The notes: generated by a model not told the origin, from the sequence alone. A DNA stretch of 64,000 bases from VXMO01 sp034422835 (GCA_034422835.1 DAOUJJ010000005.1:93595-157594), one strand, 5' to 3'; counted from the first letter of the stretch, positions 50,565-59,291 are shown. Translations and numbers: made by a program.

Positions 50565-52187
50565 ATGGCACAGGCGGGTGCGGTTCCCGAGCGCATTGAG
50601 GCGCGGCTGTGGCAGTGGGAGGCGGACGGGTTCGTCCGGCGAATGCTGGAGCATGACCCAACGCTCTGGGCGCCGCGCGGCACGCCGGAGATCGAGAATC
50701 GGCTCGGCTGGCTCGACCTGCCCTCAACCATGGCGCCCAAGGTCGGGGATCTGACCCAATTCGGGCGGGACGCGGCGAGCGAAGGTTTCGCCCACGTTGT
50801 CGTTCTCGGTATGGGCGGCTCAAGCCTCGCCCCGGAGGTCTTTCAGACCACGTTCGGCAACGCCAACGGTCATCCTCGCCTGACCGCACTTGACAGCACT
50901 CATCCGGCCGCCGTGACCGCCCTGGCAGATGGGCTCGACCTCTCACAGACGCTATTCGTCGTATCTAGCAAGTCGGGCACCACGACGGAGATGCTCTCCT
51001 TCTTCTACTACTTCTGGGCGAGGTTAGCCGAAGCAGGAATCCAACCCGGTCCGCACTTCGTTGCTGTGACTGATCCAGGCACCCCGCTTGAAAAGCTGGC
51101 GAATGAACGTGGATTCCGCCGCGTGTTTTCCGCCCCTGAGGACGTTGGCGGCCGCTATTCGGCCCTCTGTGAATTCGGACTCGTTCCCGCCGCCCTTATC
51201 GGCGTTGACATTGGCAAGCTGTTGACCGCGGTGAGCTCCGCAAGGAGCGCGTCGGACGAAGAGATTGAGCAAGCTCTGAGGCTGGGAGCCACCATCGGCG
51301 AATGTGCTCTGGCAGGTCGCGACAAGCTGACCTTTGTGACCTCGCCGAGCCTGCGCAGCCTGCCAACGTGGATTGAGCAGCTCATTGCCGAGAGCACCGG
51401 CAAGCTCGATGTGGGCATCGTTCCCGTCGACCAGGAACCCATATGGGATTACCCCGACTACGGCCACGACCGCGTCATGGTCTACATCGGGCTGAGTACC
51501 GAACCGGAACCTGAGAAACGGGAGGCGGTCAAAGCCGTTGTGCCGGAGTGGGCGCACGTTGCCCAGATCATTGAGGATACGCATGAGATCGGCAGGCTCA
51601 TGATGCGGTGGGAGATCGCCACCGCCGCCGCAGGTACCGTGCTCGGCATCAACCCTTTCGACCAACCGGATGTGCAGCTAGCCAAGGACCTGGCGCGTGA
51701 GGCGATGGCGGGCGGCGGCTCATCCCGGGATTCGGGGCGCATCATCTCCATTGACGATGCCGATCTGGAGGCTGCGGCGTCCGGCTGGCTGGAATCGGCA
51801 TCGGCAGGCGACTACATCGGCCTGCACGTCTACCTCGCTCCGGGCAACGAAACCTCGGAGGGGATTCAGACGCTCAGAAGCGCTCTTGGCAGCAAGGCCC
51901 GTGTCGCGACGACCGCCGGTTACGGCCCCCGATTCCTCCATTCCACCGGGCAGCTTCACAAGGGCGGCGCGAACAACGGCCTTTTCCTCCAGATTGTGGA
52001 TGATGCCACTGCAAGCGATGTCGCCGTGCCGGAAACCGATTACACATTCGGGCAGTTGCTTACCGCACAGGCCGCGGGCGATGCGGGCGCGCTGATCCAA
52101 CGCGGGCGACGCCTCTTGCGTGTAAATCTCGGCACAGACACACACGCCGGCCTTAAGCAACTAATCTCCCTCTTCGAAGCCAAATAG
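50565..52187 (+). CDS. Glucose-6-phosphate isomerase (Pgi, SIS fold)
   Basis: 540 residues from ATG 50565, with GAGGGGAAG upstream; the GTG at 50553 lies inside that site. VVLGMGGSSLAPEVFQTTF, VVSSKSGTTTEML (SIS phosphosugar loop), NERGFRRVFSAPEDVGGRYSALCEFGLVPAALIGVDI, INPFDQPDVQLAK and GLFLQI resemble the Pgi half of bifunctional transaldolase/phosphoglucose isomerases; here it stands alone with no transaldolase part. It interconverts glucose-6-phosphate and fructose-6-phosphate. Fifteen nt after the asparaginase-like gene. Confidence 0.85.
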   Translation: MAQAGAVPERIEARLWQWEADGFVRRMLEHDPTLWAPRGTPEIENRLGWLDLPSTMAPKVGDLTQFGRDAASEGFAHVVVLGMGGSSLAPEVFQTTFGNANGHPRLTALDSTHPAAVTALADGLDLSQTLFVVSSKSGTTTEMLSFFYYFWARLAEAGIQPGPHFVAVTDPGTPLEKLANERGFRRVFSAPEDVGGRYSALCEFGLVPAALIGVDIGKLLTAVSSARSASDEEIEQALRLGATIGECALAGRDKLTFVTSPSLRSLPTWIEQLIAESTGKLDVGIVPVDQEPIWDYPDYGHDRVMVYIGLSTEPEPEKREAVKAVVPEWAHVAQIIEDTHEIGRLMMRWEIATAAAGTVLGINPFDQPDVQLAKDLAREAMAGGGSSRDSGRIISIDDADLEAAASGWLESASAGDYIGLHVYLAPGNETSEGIQTLRSALGSKARVATTAGYGPRFLHSTGQLHKGGANNGLFLQIVDDATASDVAVPETDYTFGQLLTAQAAGDAGALIQRGRRLLRVNLGTDTHAGLKQLISLFEAK

Positions 52188-52194
52188 GCCTCTT

Positions 52195-52292
52195 TGTCAT
52201 TCCGAGCGGAACGCAGTGGAGTCGAGGAATCCAAAAACTCGTCTGCTGAGCAAATGGAGGCTTTAGATTCTTCGGCTGCGCTCAGAATGACA
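52195..52292. repeat. 98-bp intergenic element with 14-bp inverted ends (TGTCATTC..GAGCG)
   Basis: Left end TGTCATTCCGAGCG (52195-52208) is inverted-repeated by CGCTCAGAATGACA (52279-52292) with one mismatch. No coding capacity. A half copy lies at 48107-48134. Size, terminal inverted repeats and intergenic placement suggest a MITE-type repeat; sequences of this kind recur in many genomes. Confidence 0.6.
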
Positions 52293-52304
52293 GAGTGGGC
52301 CGTT

Positions 52305-52327
52305 CACCCTGAGCCTGTCGAAGGGCG
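52305..52327. repeat. Half copy of the CCTGAGCCTGTCGAAGGG repeat
   Basis: CACCCTGAGCCTGTCGAAGGGCG matches the right arm of the element at 40991-41044 in inverse orientation. It follows the 98-bp element by 12 nt. Confidence 0.5.
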
Positions 52328-52401
52328 CACGCCTCCCCACCTGGCGGCGCGCCGTGCCATAATGGATAGCGCACAACGGACAGTCGAGTCATCAAATTCG
52401 G

Positions 52402-52488
52402 GCCGAGGTGGCGGAACGGCAGACGCGCTGCGTTCAGGGCGCAGTGCCCCTAGCGGGCGTGAGAGTTCAAATCTCTCCCTCGGCACCA
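52402..52488 (+). tRNA. tRNA-Leu (anticodon CAG)
   Basis: Acceptor stem GCCGAGG pairs with CCTCGGC; anticodon stem CTGCG/CGCAG closes a 7-nt loop TTCAGGG with CAG at 52435-52437; the long variable arm marks class II (Leu). T-arm and encoded CCA (52486-52488) are present. Confidence 0.93.
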
Positions 52489-52533
52489 CGACAGACTGGA
52501 CAAAATGTGGTCGAAAATGGCCGCACGTGACAC

Positions 52534-52611
52534 GCGCTTGTAGCTCAGTCTGGATAGAGCGCAGCCCTGCGGAGGCTGAGGCCGTGGGTTCGAGTCCCGC
52601 CAAGCGCGCCA
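52534..52611 (+). tRNA. tRNA-Arg (anticodon GCG)
   Basis: Acceptor GCGCTTG/CAAGCGC, D-arm GCTC..GAGC, anticodon stem CAGCC/GGCTG with loop CTGCGGA, giving anticodon GCG at 52569-52571, T-arm GTGGG/CCCGC, discriminator G and encoded CCA. GCG reads CGC/CGU; most bacteria use ACG (edited to ICG) for this box. Confidence 0.9.
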
Positions 52612-52625
52612 CTTCTTCAACATAT

Positions 52626-52702
52626 GGGCGGCTAGCTCAGCCGGTTAGAGCGTCTGCTTTACACGCAGAAGGTCGGGGGTTCGAGCCCCTCGCCGCCCAC
52701 CA
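52626..52702 (+). tRNA. tRNA-Val (anticodon TAC)
   Basis: Acceptor GGGCGGC pairs with GCCGCCC (with one wobble); anticodon stem TCTGC/GCAGA, loop TTTACAC, anticodon TAC at 52660-52662; T-loop TTCGAGC; encoded CCA at 52700-52702. Confidence 0.94.
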
Positions 52703-52720
52703 TCCTGGAGACAATCAAGA

Positions 52721-52746
52721 ACCCTTAATTTGAGGGTCTTCCTTTG
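52721..52746 (+). terminator. Terminator after the tRNA cluster
   Basis: ACCCT (52721-52725) pairs with AGGGT (52733-52737) and is followed by CTTCCTTT. Short stem, moderate T content; the position just after the last tRNA supports it. Confidence 0.5.
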
Positions 52747-52835
52747 AGGCTTTCCGGTTGGCGATGTTAGAATAAGCGCGTTCTGTCTCTATAACGGAGC
52801 ATTGCAGTGAACGCGGCGCAAGGCTCCCTGTGGGA

Positions 52836-53090
52836 CTATCCTTCAACTTTCAACAGGCCCAGGGCATCTTCGGCGGCGGAGATGCCGCTGGCCAAGGCTC
52901 CGTTGACGATGGGCGATCGCATGTAATCGCCTGCGAAAAAGAGGTTCCTAACATCCTCGTTGAGTTGATTGCGCATATCCAGGATAGCCGTGAACATTCC
53001 GGGCTGTGCCATACAGACAGCCTCATGCCATCGGTACACGCGGCTAAAGAGCACTTCATCATCGTCAGGTATCCTGGATCGGGGGGGGGG
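52836..53090 (-). pseudogene. C-terminal part of the FAD oxidoreductase, out of frame
   Basis: In a different frame from the upstream part, this holds the normal end of a flavin amine-oxidase/desaturase: VLFSRVYRWHEAVCMAQPGMF, then VRNLFFAGDYMRSPIVNGALASGISAAEDAL, the conserved C-terminal FAD-binding motif. The break lies in the G10 run at 53081-53090; removing one base joins RRAPPRSRIPDDDEVLFSR in one frame. Either a sequencing error, a recent frameshift, or a slippage switch. Confidence 0.8.
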
Positions 53091-54189
53091 CGCGGCGAGC
53101 GTCGGCAAGCATCTGCCGCGTGATTTCATCGTCATCCAGGGGAAGCAATTCCTCAGCGCGGTCTTTTCCGATCCAAAGGTCGAGAGTGCTCTTGCCAGGC
53201 GGAGCGCACTCGGGCAGGTTGACGGTACGGTCCAGGAGAGCCGGTGTGTTGTCCTCGGGGTACAACGCCGCAGACCAGCCGGGAGGAAGCGCATGATGGT
53301 TGAGGCCGACTACAACTCGAATACCGCTTGAGTATTTTACTGTGCCGAGTGCTTGGCGAATCCTGGGGGGCAGGTCGGGAATAATATCGAGCGCCTTGTT
53401 CGCCTGCACTGCGCAGATGACTGCGTCCGCCTCAATCCGCCCGGCATCAGTGACAACCCCTGTCGCCACACCGTTTTCGATGATGACGCGCTCGACAGGA
53501 GTTGAGACCTGAATGGCATCTCCACAGTAATCAACCAGCGCCTGTGACAGCGCGCTGCAGCCCCCTGCCGGTACATAGAGCTTGTCGGGCTTGAGGAGGA
53601 CTTCGCCCAGGAATGCCCGTACCCAGGTCGCGCCGAACTGTTCGACGTGGCCCATCGTCAGTTCCAGGAATCCCTCCAACGTCACCCGTAGATAGTCAGG
53701 TATGCCAAGCCTATCGAGATAATCACCGTAGGTCTCTTCAGTGTCCAGTTCGGAGATCCTATGGTCGCTGGCATAATTCAGGTACTTTGCATCCTTCTTG
53801 ATGCCCCTGACCAATTTCAAAGTCGGCCACATTCCGCGAAGCGACAGGAACTCCAAGGTCCGGAATGGCCCGATGTTCTTGATCAAGCTAGGAAGGGATA
53901 CGATGGGAGTGGTAACGGCCCAGCGTCCGTTTCGATGCCAGCCGATGTCCATGTTGATGCGGACCATGGGCAAACCCAGCTCTTGGCACATCTGAAAAGC
54001 AACATCGTAGCTGGATGGAAAGAAGTCGGCGCCCTTATCGGTTGAGAACCCATTGATTCTCTCACCGCCCATGCGTCCGCCTATTTGATCGCTGGCCTCA
54101 AGAAGGATGGGGTCGATCCCCTGCTTCTTAAGAGTGTATGCCGCGCTCAGTCCGGCAGCTCCTCCACCAATGATGACAACCCGCTGCAT
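53065..54189 (-). CDS. NAD(P)/FAD-dependent oxidoreductase (protoporphyrinogen oxidase/phytoene desaturase superfamily), N-terminal part
   Basis: 374 residues from ATG 54189 with GGAGA upstream. VVIIGGGAAGLSAAYTLKKQGIDPILLEASDQIGGRMGGE is the dinucleotide-binding start of the family; AVICAVQANKALDIIPDLPP is typical of COG1232-type oxidases. As written, the frame stops 5 codons after the G10 tract and the C-terminal FAD-binding motif is supplied by the neighbouring frame (52836-53090). Corrected, the protein is about 450 residues, the normal size. Substrate cannot be told; carotenoid or porphyrin-like molecules are candidates. Converges with the tRNA cluster. Confidence 0.82.
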   Translation of the reverse strand: MQRVVIIGGGAAGLSAAYTLKKQGIDPILLEASDQIGGRMGGERINGFSTDKGADFFPSSYDVAFQMCQELGLPMVRINMDIGWHRNGRWAVTTPIVSLPSLIKNIGPFRTLEFLSLRGMWPTLKLVRGIKKDAKYLNYASDHRISELDTEETYGDYLDRLGIPDYLRVTLEGFLELTMGHVEQFGATWVRAFLGEVLLKPDKLYVPAGGCSALSQALVDYCGDAIQVSTPVERVIIENGVATGVVTDAGRIEADAVICAVQANKALDIIPDLPPRIRQALGTVKYSSGIRVVVGLNHHALPPGWSAALYPEDNTPALLDRTVNLPECAPPGKSTLDLWIGKDRAEELLPLDDDEITRQMLADARRAPPPIQDT

Positions 54190-54211
54190 GTACGTTCTCC
54201 GTCAAGTACGG

Positions 54212-54652
54212 CTACTCCCCTGCCCGCTCGAAGACCATCACCTGCCCGCCCTCGCTGTGGAGGGTGAGTTGTTCCTCCATGACCTCGAACCGCTCTACTG
54301 TCGCCAGCGAGTCCTGCATCCGTTGTTCCTGTTGGAATAGCGCATCGGTCGGGCAGCCCGCTTCCTGCCACGTCAGCTCATCAAGGCTCAACTCCGGCTC
54401 CGACGCGCTGTATCTCGCGCCGTACGCATTGCAGCCCGTCCACCCCGTCATGTCCATCTCGTTGGTGAACTCGATGGTTGGATCGCCCCCCGCCACGTCG
54501 GCGGGCGCGTCGGCATCGCCCAGCGCGACCAGCCTCCACTCCGTATTGGCCAGCGGATTCCCTCCCTCGCTGCTGCACGCGGAGAAGAGCGCGGAGACGA
54601 GGAGCGCCAATACTCCGGCGGCCAGTGCAATGCGTCGACCTCTGCCAATCAT
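54212..54652 (-). CDS. META-domain (HslJ-like) lipoprotein
   Basis: 146 residues from ATG 54652 (GGAGGGAG upstream). Signal peptide with lipobox LFSAC (Cys26), then a META domain: NTEWRLVALGDADAPADVAGGDPTIEFTNEMDMTGWTGCNAYGARY ... LTWQEAGCPTDALFQQEQRMQDSLATVERFEV. META/HslJ domains occur in heat-shock and motility-linked outer proteins; the biochemical role is unclear. Divergent from the metalloprotease gene across a 216-nt gap. Confidence 0.8.
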   Translation of the reverse strand: MIGRGRRIALAAGVLALLVSALFSACSSEGGNPLANTEWRLVALGDADAPADVAGGDPTIEFTNEMDMTGWTGCNAYGARYSASEPELSLDELTWQEAGCPTDALFQQEQRMQDSLATVERFEVMEEQLTLHSEGGQVMVFERAGE

Positions 54653-54735
54653 GCTCGCTCCCTCCTATACGCCGCCTATGTCCAACACGGCCATGATGCC
54701 TCTCCCAAAACTATACCCGACGCGCCATCACGCGC

Positions 54736-54763
54736 TTATGGTTTGCTGCCTGCTTTGTATAAT
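54736..54763 (+). promoter_or_regulatory. Candidate promoter of the lipoprotein metalloprotease
   Basis: Consensus TATAAT at 54758-54763 with a weak -35 (TTATGG, 54736-54741, 16-nt spacer), giving a ~100-nt leader before ATG 54869. No other signal is obvious in this 216-nt divergent gap. Confidence 0.4.
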
Positions 54764-54868
54764 GTCATTCGAGCCTTGCTGCATGACGACGCGGACAACC
54801 CCAGGCACATTCATCACCGAGCCACGCTTGGGCTATGGGATGGCAGAGGCGAAGACGAGGGATGAGGA

Positions 54869-56396
54869 ATGACGCTTGAGGGCAAGGTTCGCGCCGGCCC
54901 GGCCTTGGCGCTGGCCCTGGCGTTTCTGTTCCTGTTGACGGCGGGCTGCGGCGATCTGCTGACACCAACACCGACGACTCCCACGTCCACGTCGACGCCG
55001 GACCTCGCCCCAACGGCAACCGTGACTCCCGCGCCTGCGCCCACGCCGACAGCAATGGGATATGTCACACCCACGGCAACACCCGCCCCCCCTGCCGACG
55101 GCAGCGCCCCTCACGTCACCAATTCCCGCACCCACGGCGACTCTCATTCCCGAGCCGACAGCCCCTCCAACGCCGACTCCTATTCCGACGCCGACTCTCA
55201 CGCCCCGGGAGGAGGCCGAGGCCGCCCTCTCGCAGCTGCTGCCGTGGCACGACGATCCGCCCTACCCGCTTGCCGTCCTGCCCATCCTCGAGGTCTGGCT
55301 CAAGGATGCCGAGCTTGGCCGGAAGCTTGCCAACGCGCCGTGGGTCCAGGACGGTATTGGTTCGCTGGAATCGAGCGCCGTCTACGGCCTCCAGTATCTC
55401 TATGATCGGGACCCTGCCCTGGCGCGCCGGATGTTCGCCCACAGCGTGGAGGAGCCGGCGCGCACGATCAACGTCGATGTCCTCTACGCCCTCGGCGACA
55501 TATCGTGGCAGTACCCGGACAGCTTCAGACGGCTGCAGGCGCAGGAGTGGTTCGCCGACGGCCTCTCGTTGGAGGAGCGGGCGTTCATCATCGTCTTGGC
55601 CAAGATCACCAACGATGACGCGATCTACACGGATCTGCTGGAAGAACGGTTCACCGAGACACGCACCGTCGATCTGCCGCTGAGCGGCTCAGTCGGCATC
55701 TGGGCCTTCGGGCACGAAGCGATAACGGACGGCATCCTCACCGCCGCCGCGGACGGGGCGTTGGCCACTGAGCGCGTGATGGCCAGCCCCTTCCAGGTGA
55801 CGGACATCATCATTCTCCAGGTCAACGTGGACAACTACGAGGGCTACGGATACGGAGGGAAGAATTTCGTGGACTCCATCGTGCTGTCCACAGACAGCAA
55901 CGCGGAGGGCTTTGCCCTCGCCGGCCTCATCCACCACGAGGTTGCCCACTACCACCTGGCGTTCGAGATCGGGCCGCACTGGCTGTTTGAGGGCGGCGCC
56001 AACTTCATAGCGGCCTACCGGAAGGCGTGGGACGGCTCCGAGGACTGGGAAGGTGAGGTGCCGCTGTTCGAGGGCAATGAGTACGCGGGCAGGGTCTGGT
56101 GCGTGAACAACGGCCTCGCCACCATTGCCGACCTGGCGGAGCCCGGCGAATTCTCGGAATCCTGCGGCTACCACCTCGGCCAATACTTCTTGACCCACCT
56201 GTACGACGTCATGGGGCTGGCCGGGTTCTCATCGGCGATGCGGGAGTTCTATGAGCGCTACCTGGATTTTCAGCATCACCCAACCGAGGAACAGGTCTAT
56301 CGCATCTTCCTCAAGCACACCTCGCCGGACCGCGAGGCGGCGTTCCAGGACGTGTACCGGCGGCTCCACGGCGGGACGTTCATCGATGAGGAATAA
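54869..56396 (+). CDS. Lipoprotein gluzincin-type metalloprotease, interrupted by a 1-nt frameshift
   Basis: The first frame (54869) encodes a signal peptide with lipobox LTAGC (Cys27) and a Thr/Pro linker. At the C7 run 55086-55092 the reading moves to the frame seen from 55062, where the same Pro/Thr linker continues (PTAAPLTSPIPAPTATLIPEPTAPP) and leads into a ~390-residue domain. Its zinc site is HEVAH (codons 55935-55949) with FEGGANF about 20 residues later supplying the third ligand, as in MA clan gluzincins. Removing one C gives a single ~508-residue protein. Predicted extracytoplasmic lipid-anchored protease. Whether the shift is real or an error needs reads. Confidence 0.75.
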
Positions 56397-56428
56397 ACCG
56401 CGCGCAAAAGATGCCGGAATCCTCAAAA

Positions 56429-56495
56429 TTTCCTAAAGATTCGCTGATAGATTGACACCTCCGGCGGGGCCATAAGGCCAGGCGAGTTTAGGAAA
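56429..56495 (+). promoter_or_regulatory. Inverted repeat TTTCCTAAA/TTTAGGAAA around a TTGACA box
   Basis: TTTCCTAAA (56429-56437) and TTTAGGAAA (56487-56495) are exact inverted repeats, with TTGACA at 56452-56457 between them. They lie before the secreted protein/two-component genes and are a reasonable operator for autoregulation. The -10 box is not clear. Confidence 0.45.
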
Positions 56496-56509
56496 CAGGA
56501 GGTGTCGGG

Positions 56510-57058
56510 ATGAAAAGGAAATGGGTATCGGCAGGACTGATAGTGGGGCTGCTGCTGACAGCCATCACCGGCGGCGCCGTCATGGCACAGAGCGGAGATG
56601 AGGCGGGAAACGGCGCCCCCGACGGAAGCGAAACCCGGGAAGAGGTCATCGTGAGGGACACGGACACCTCGATCGCGAGCATCGTCAACGACGACGTTGA
56701 TGCTTCGGGAGAGCCGGATGATCTGTCCGTCAGGGTCGCGGAGATTCTGGGCATCGACACGCAGGCGGCGCATGATGCCATGGTGCAGGCGGACCAGGTC
56801 GAGCTTGGCTCGCTCCATACGGACGGCCACGCGGACACGGGGGATGCGGACTCCATGTCTATGGAAGCCAAAGGGCTGTCTTACCTGGAGTACGGAAACA
56901 GGATCGGCGCAATCCTCGGCATGGATGAGGAGAGGATCGCCCGGGCCATCGCCCAGGCGTACGAGGAGTTGTACGCGATAGAGCGGGACATCCGGGATAA
57001 TGGGAGCGGACGGGACGCGGAAAGCAAGTACGAATCCGACAAGCATCCCGCCGGATAA
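56510..57058 (+). CDS. Small secreted protein upstream of a two-component system
   Basis: 182 residues from ATG 56510 with AGGAGG 8 nt before. Signal peptide (~1-26, ...GAVMA then Q) and no lipobox. Two similar helical units, VRVAEILGIDTQAAHDAMVQA (~res 73-93) and NRIGAILGMDEERIARAIAQAYEEL (~res 128-152), joined by acidic, His/Asp/Ser-rich linkers. I do not recognise a family. Its place directly before the response regulator, behind an inverted repeat, suggests a periplasmic input or target of the system. Confidence 0.65.
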   Translation: MKRKWVSAGLIVGLLLTAITGGAVMAQSGDEAGNGAPDGSETREEVIVRDTDTSIASIVNDDVDASGEPDDLSVRVAEILGIDTQAAHDAMVQADQVELGSLHTDGHADTGDADSMSMEAKGLSYLEYGNRIGAILGMDEERIARAIAQAYEELYAIERDIRDNGSGRDAESKYESDKHPAG

Positions 57059-57085
57059 CCCCGGCGCCCTGCGACGCAAGGCGAA

Positions 57086-57116
57086 GGCCGGGGCGGGTTT
57101 CAGTCCCGCCCCGGCC
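57086..57116. terminator. 12-bp GC hairpin between the secreted protein and the response regulator
   Basis: GGCCGGGGCGGG (57086-57097) and CCCGCCCCGGCC (57105-57116) pair perfectly around a 7-nt loop. No T-run, so it may reduce rather than stop read-through, setting lower expression of the regulator and kinase. Confidence 0.5.
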
Positions 57117-57157
57117 CATGGCACAACACAGGTCCGTGCAGGAGAGGGGAGAGTGTG

Positions 57158-57895
57158 ATGCCCTCCGGGAACACCAACAGCAAAAACGACGGACAGAGGC
57201 CTCTGGTGCTGGTGGTTGACGACGACCCCAACGTGGTCGCGCTGGCGCGAGCCTACCTGGAGCGGGACGGCTACCGGGTGTCTGAGGCCGGCGACGGGCT
57301 CCGCGCGTTGGAGTTGGCCCGAACGGAGCAGCCCTCACTCGTGGTGCTGGACCTCATGCTCCCCGGCCTGGACGGGCTCGAGGTCTGCCGGAGATTGCAG
57401 GTGGAGTCGATGGCGCCCGTCATCATGCTGACGGCGCGTGTGGAGGAGGCGGACAGGCTGGAGGGCTTGAACCTGGGAGCCGACGACTACATCACCAAGC
57501 CCTTCAGCCCCCGTGAATTGGCGGCACGGGTTCGCGCCGTCCTGCGCCGCTCGGATCGGGAGAGCGCCGTGTCCGCATACCCGGAGCTTTCCTTTGGCGC
57601 GATCAGGGTCAACCTGCGTACCCGGACGGCGACGGTGGACGGAGGAGAGTTGAGCCTGACACCAACGGAGTTCCGGCTGCTGACCCTCCTGCTCCAGGAA
57701 CCCGGCAGGGTGTTCTCCCGCAACGACATCATAGATAGGGCGCTTGGCGAGGACTTCGATGGTTTCGACCGCGCCGTCGACACCCACGTGTCCGGTCTGC
57801 GCCGAAAGCTCGAAGCAGAAAGCCCGGGGAGCGCCGGGCATATCGAAACCGTGTACGGCGGCGGCTACCGGCTGCGGCATGGCGGGAGCGCCTGA
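57158..57895 (+). CDS. OmpR/PhoB-family response regulator
   Basis: 245 residues from ATG 57158 (GGGGAGAG upstream). Receiver domain with acidic pocket VVDDDPN (~20-24), phospho-acceptor LVVLDLMLPGLDGLEV (Asp65), the TAR Thr and DDYITKPFSPREL Lys; C-terminal winged helix LSLTPTEFRLLTLLLQEPGRVFSRNDII ... THVSGLRRKLE ... IETVYGGGYRL. Transcriptional regulator paired with the kinase gene, which starts 2 nt after its stop. Confidence 0.95.
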   Translation: MPSGNTNSKNDGQRPLVLVVDDDPNVVALARAYLERDGYRVSEAGDGLRALELARTEQPSLVVLDLMLPGLDGLEVCRRLQVESMAPVIMLTARVEEADRLEGLNLGADDYITKPFSPRELAARVRAVLRRSDRESAVSAYPELSFGAIRVNLRTRTATVDGGELSLTPTEFRLLTLLLQEPGRVFSRNDIIDRALGEDFDGFDRAVDTHVSGLRRKLEAESPGSAGHIETVYGGGYRLRHGGSA

Positions 57896-57896
57896 C

Positions 57897-59291
57897 ATGC
57901 TTGATGTCGTTTCCAGCCTGCAATTCCGGCTGGTCACGGGATTCGCGCTGACCATCGTGCTGACGCTTGCCGCAGCGGGAATCTTCATCAGTCTTGCCAC
58001 GGAGACGCAGGTCGAACGGTTCGAGACCGATCAGGCCATGGCGCAGGTCGAGCGGGTCAGCGAGTTCATTTCAAACTATAGCATCGAGAACCACGACCCG
58101 GCCGAACCCGGCGAGGAATTGCAATCGGCCGTCCAACAGGCCGCCGACATCTCCGGCCTCCGCATAACCACCTTCGACTCCCAGGGCAACGTGGTCGCCG
58201 ATTCCAACCCTCCTTACATATCGAACGACCTCGTAAGCGACTATGGGCCAACAGAGGCGGATTTCTTTCCGCTTCTAGCTGACGGAGAGGTCGTGGGTTC
58301 CATCACCGCCTCCGATGATTTTGGCCTTGGGACGGAAGCCGGGGAATTCGCGATCGGCGACCCGGATGTTTCACGCATAGCCCACCACGTCGACCGCTAC
58401 CTGCTGTGGGCCGGAATCGGAGTCGCTCTTCTGGGTACCGCGGTGGTGTGGATTCTCGCGCGGCGCACGCTGGCCCCGGTGCAGAGGTTGGGGACGGCCG
58501 CCCTACTGCTGGGACGGGGCGACCTGTCCCAACGGGCTGAAGTCTCCGGCCCTACCGAAATCCGGCATCTGGCCCGCAGTTTCAACTCCATGGCCGCAGA
58601 GCTGGAAGAGGCGGAGAGCCGCCGCCGCAGCCTCACCGCTGACATCGCCCACGAACTACGCACTCCGACATCCAATATCCAAGGGTATATGGAGGCCATC
58701 AAGGACGGAGTGTTTCAGCCCACGCCGGAAACAGTAGACACCATCCACGAGCAGGTCATACTGCTGTCGCGGCTTGTCGATGATCTGCGGCTCCTTGCCC
58801 AGGTTGACGGCGGCGAGCTTCAGCTGCAACGGACGCAGACGCGCCTGGAAGAGTTGGTGCAGTCCTGCGTGGACGCCCAGCGGCCCCGGGCCGAAGCCAA
58901 GGGCGTGGCTCTGGGCGTCGACGTGGCTGAAACCCTGCCTGAGCTGGATCTTGACCCGGCCCGCATCTCACAAGTGGTCGGCAACCTGCTGGACAACGCC
59001 GTCACCCACACGCCGGAGGGCGGAGACGTAACGGTGTCGGCCCACGCCAACGCCGATGCTGTCGAGGTGGTGGTGGCCGACACCGGCCCGGGGATTGCTC
59101 CCGATGAACTACAACGGGTGTTCGATCGCTTCTACCGCGCCGACCCCTCCCGCTCCCGCAGCACCGGGGGGACCGGCCTCGGGCTCACCATAGCCCGCAG
59201 GCTCGTTGAGGCCCACGGCGGGTCCATCGAAGCCGAGAGCGTGGTGGGACGGGGCAGCCGGTTCATCATTCGCCTGCCAGCTGGACAATAA
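57897..59291 (+). CDS. Sensor histidine kinase
   Basis: 464 residues from ATG 57897. TM1 (~12-33), an extracytoplasmic sensor domain (~34-165), TM2 (~168-188), HAMP (~190-242), HisKA with DIAHELRTP (His252), and an HATPase domain with NLLDNAVTHTPEGG, DTGPGIAPDELQRVFDRFYRAD and STGGTGLGLTIARRLVEAHGG. It phosphorylates the regulator just before it. The sensor carries no recognised domain. Convergent with the zinc operon. Confidence 0.95.
   Translation: MLDVVSSLQFRLVTGFALTIVLTLAAAGIFISLATETQVERFETDQAMAQVERVSEFISNYSIENHDPAEPGEELQSAVQQAADISGLRITTFDSQGNVVADSNPPYISNDLVSDYGPTEADFFPLLADGEVVGSITASDDFGLGTEAGEFAIGDPDVSRIAHHVDRYLLWAGIGVALLGTAVVWILARRTLAPVQRLGTAALLLGRGDLSQRAEVSGPTEIRHLARSFNSMAAELEEAESRRRSLTADIAHELRTPTSNIQGYMEAIKDGVFQPTPETVDTIHEQVILLSRLVDDLRLLAQVDGGELQLQRTQTRLEELVQSCVDAQRPRAEAKGVALGVDVAETLPELDLDPARISQVVGNLLDNAVTHTPEGGDVTVSAHANADAVEVVVADTGPGIAPDELQRVFDRFYRADPSRSRSTGGTGLGLTIARRLVEAHGGSIEAESVVGRGSRFIIRLPAGQ

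Noticed and set aside
52808..52927. Short + strand ORF after the tRNA terminator (VNAAQGSLWDY...)
   Set aside because: There is a plausible extended -10 box (TAGAAT, 52768-52773) and a GGAG, but the frame is only ~39 codons and lies antisense to the oxidoreductase end; could be a gene remnant.
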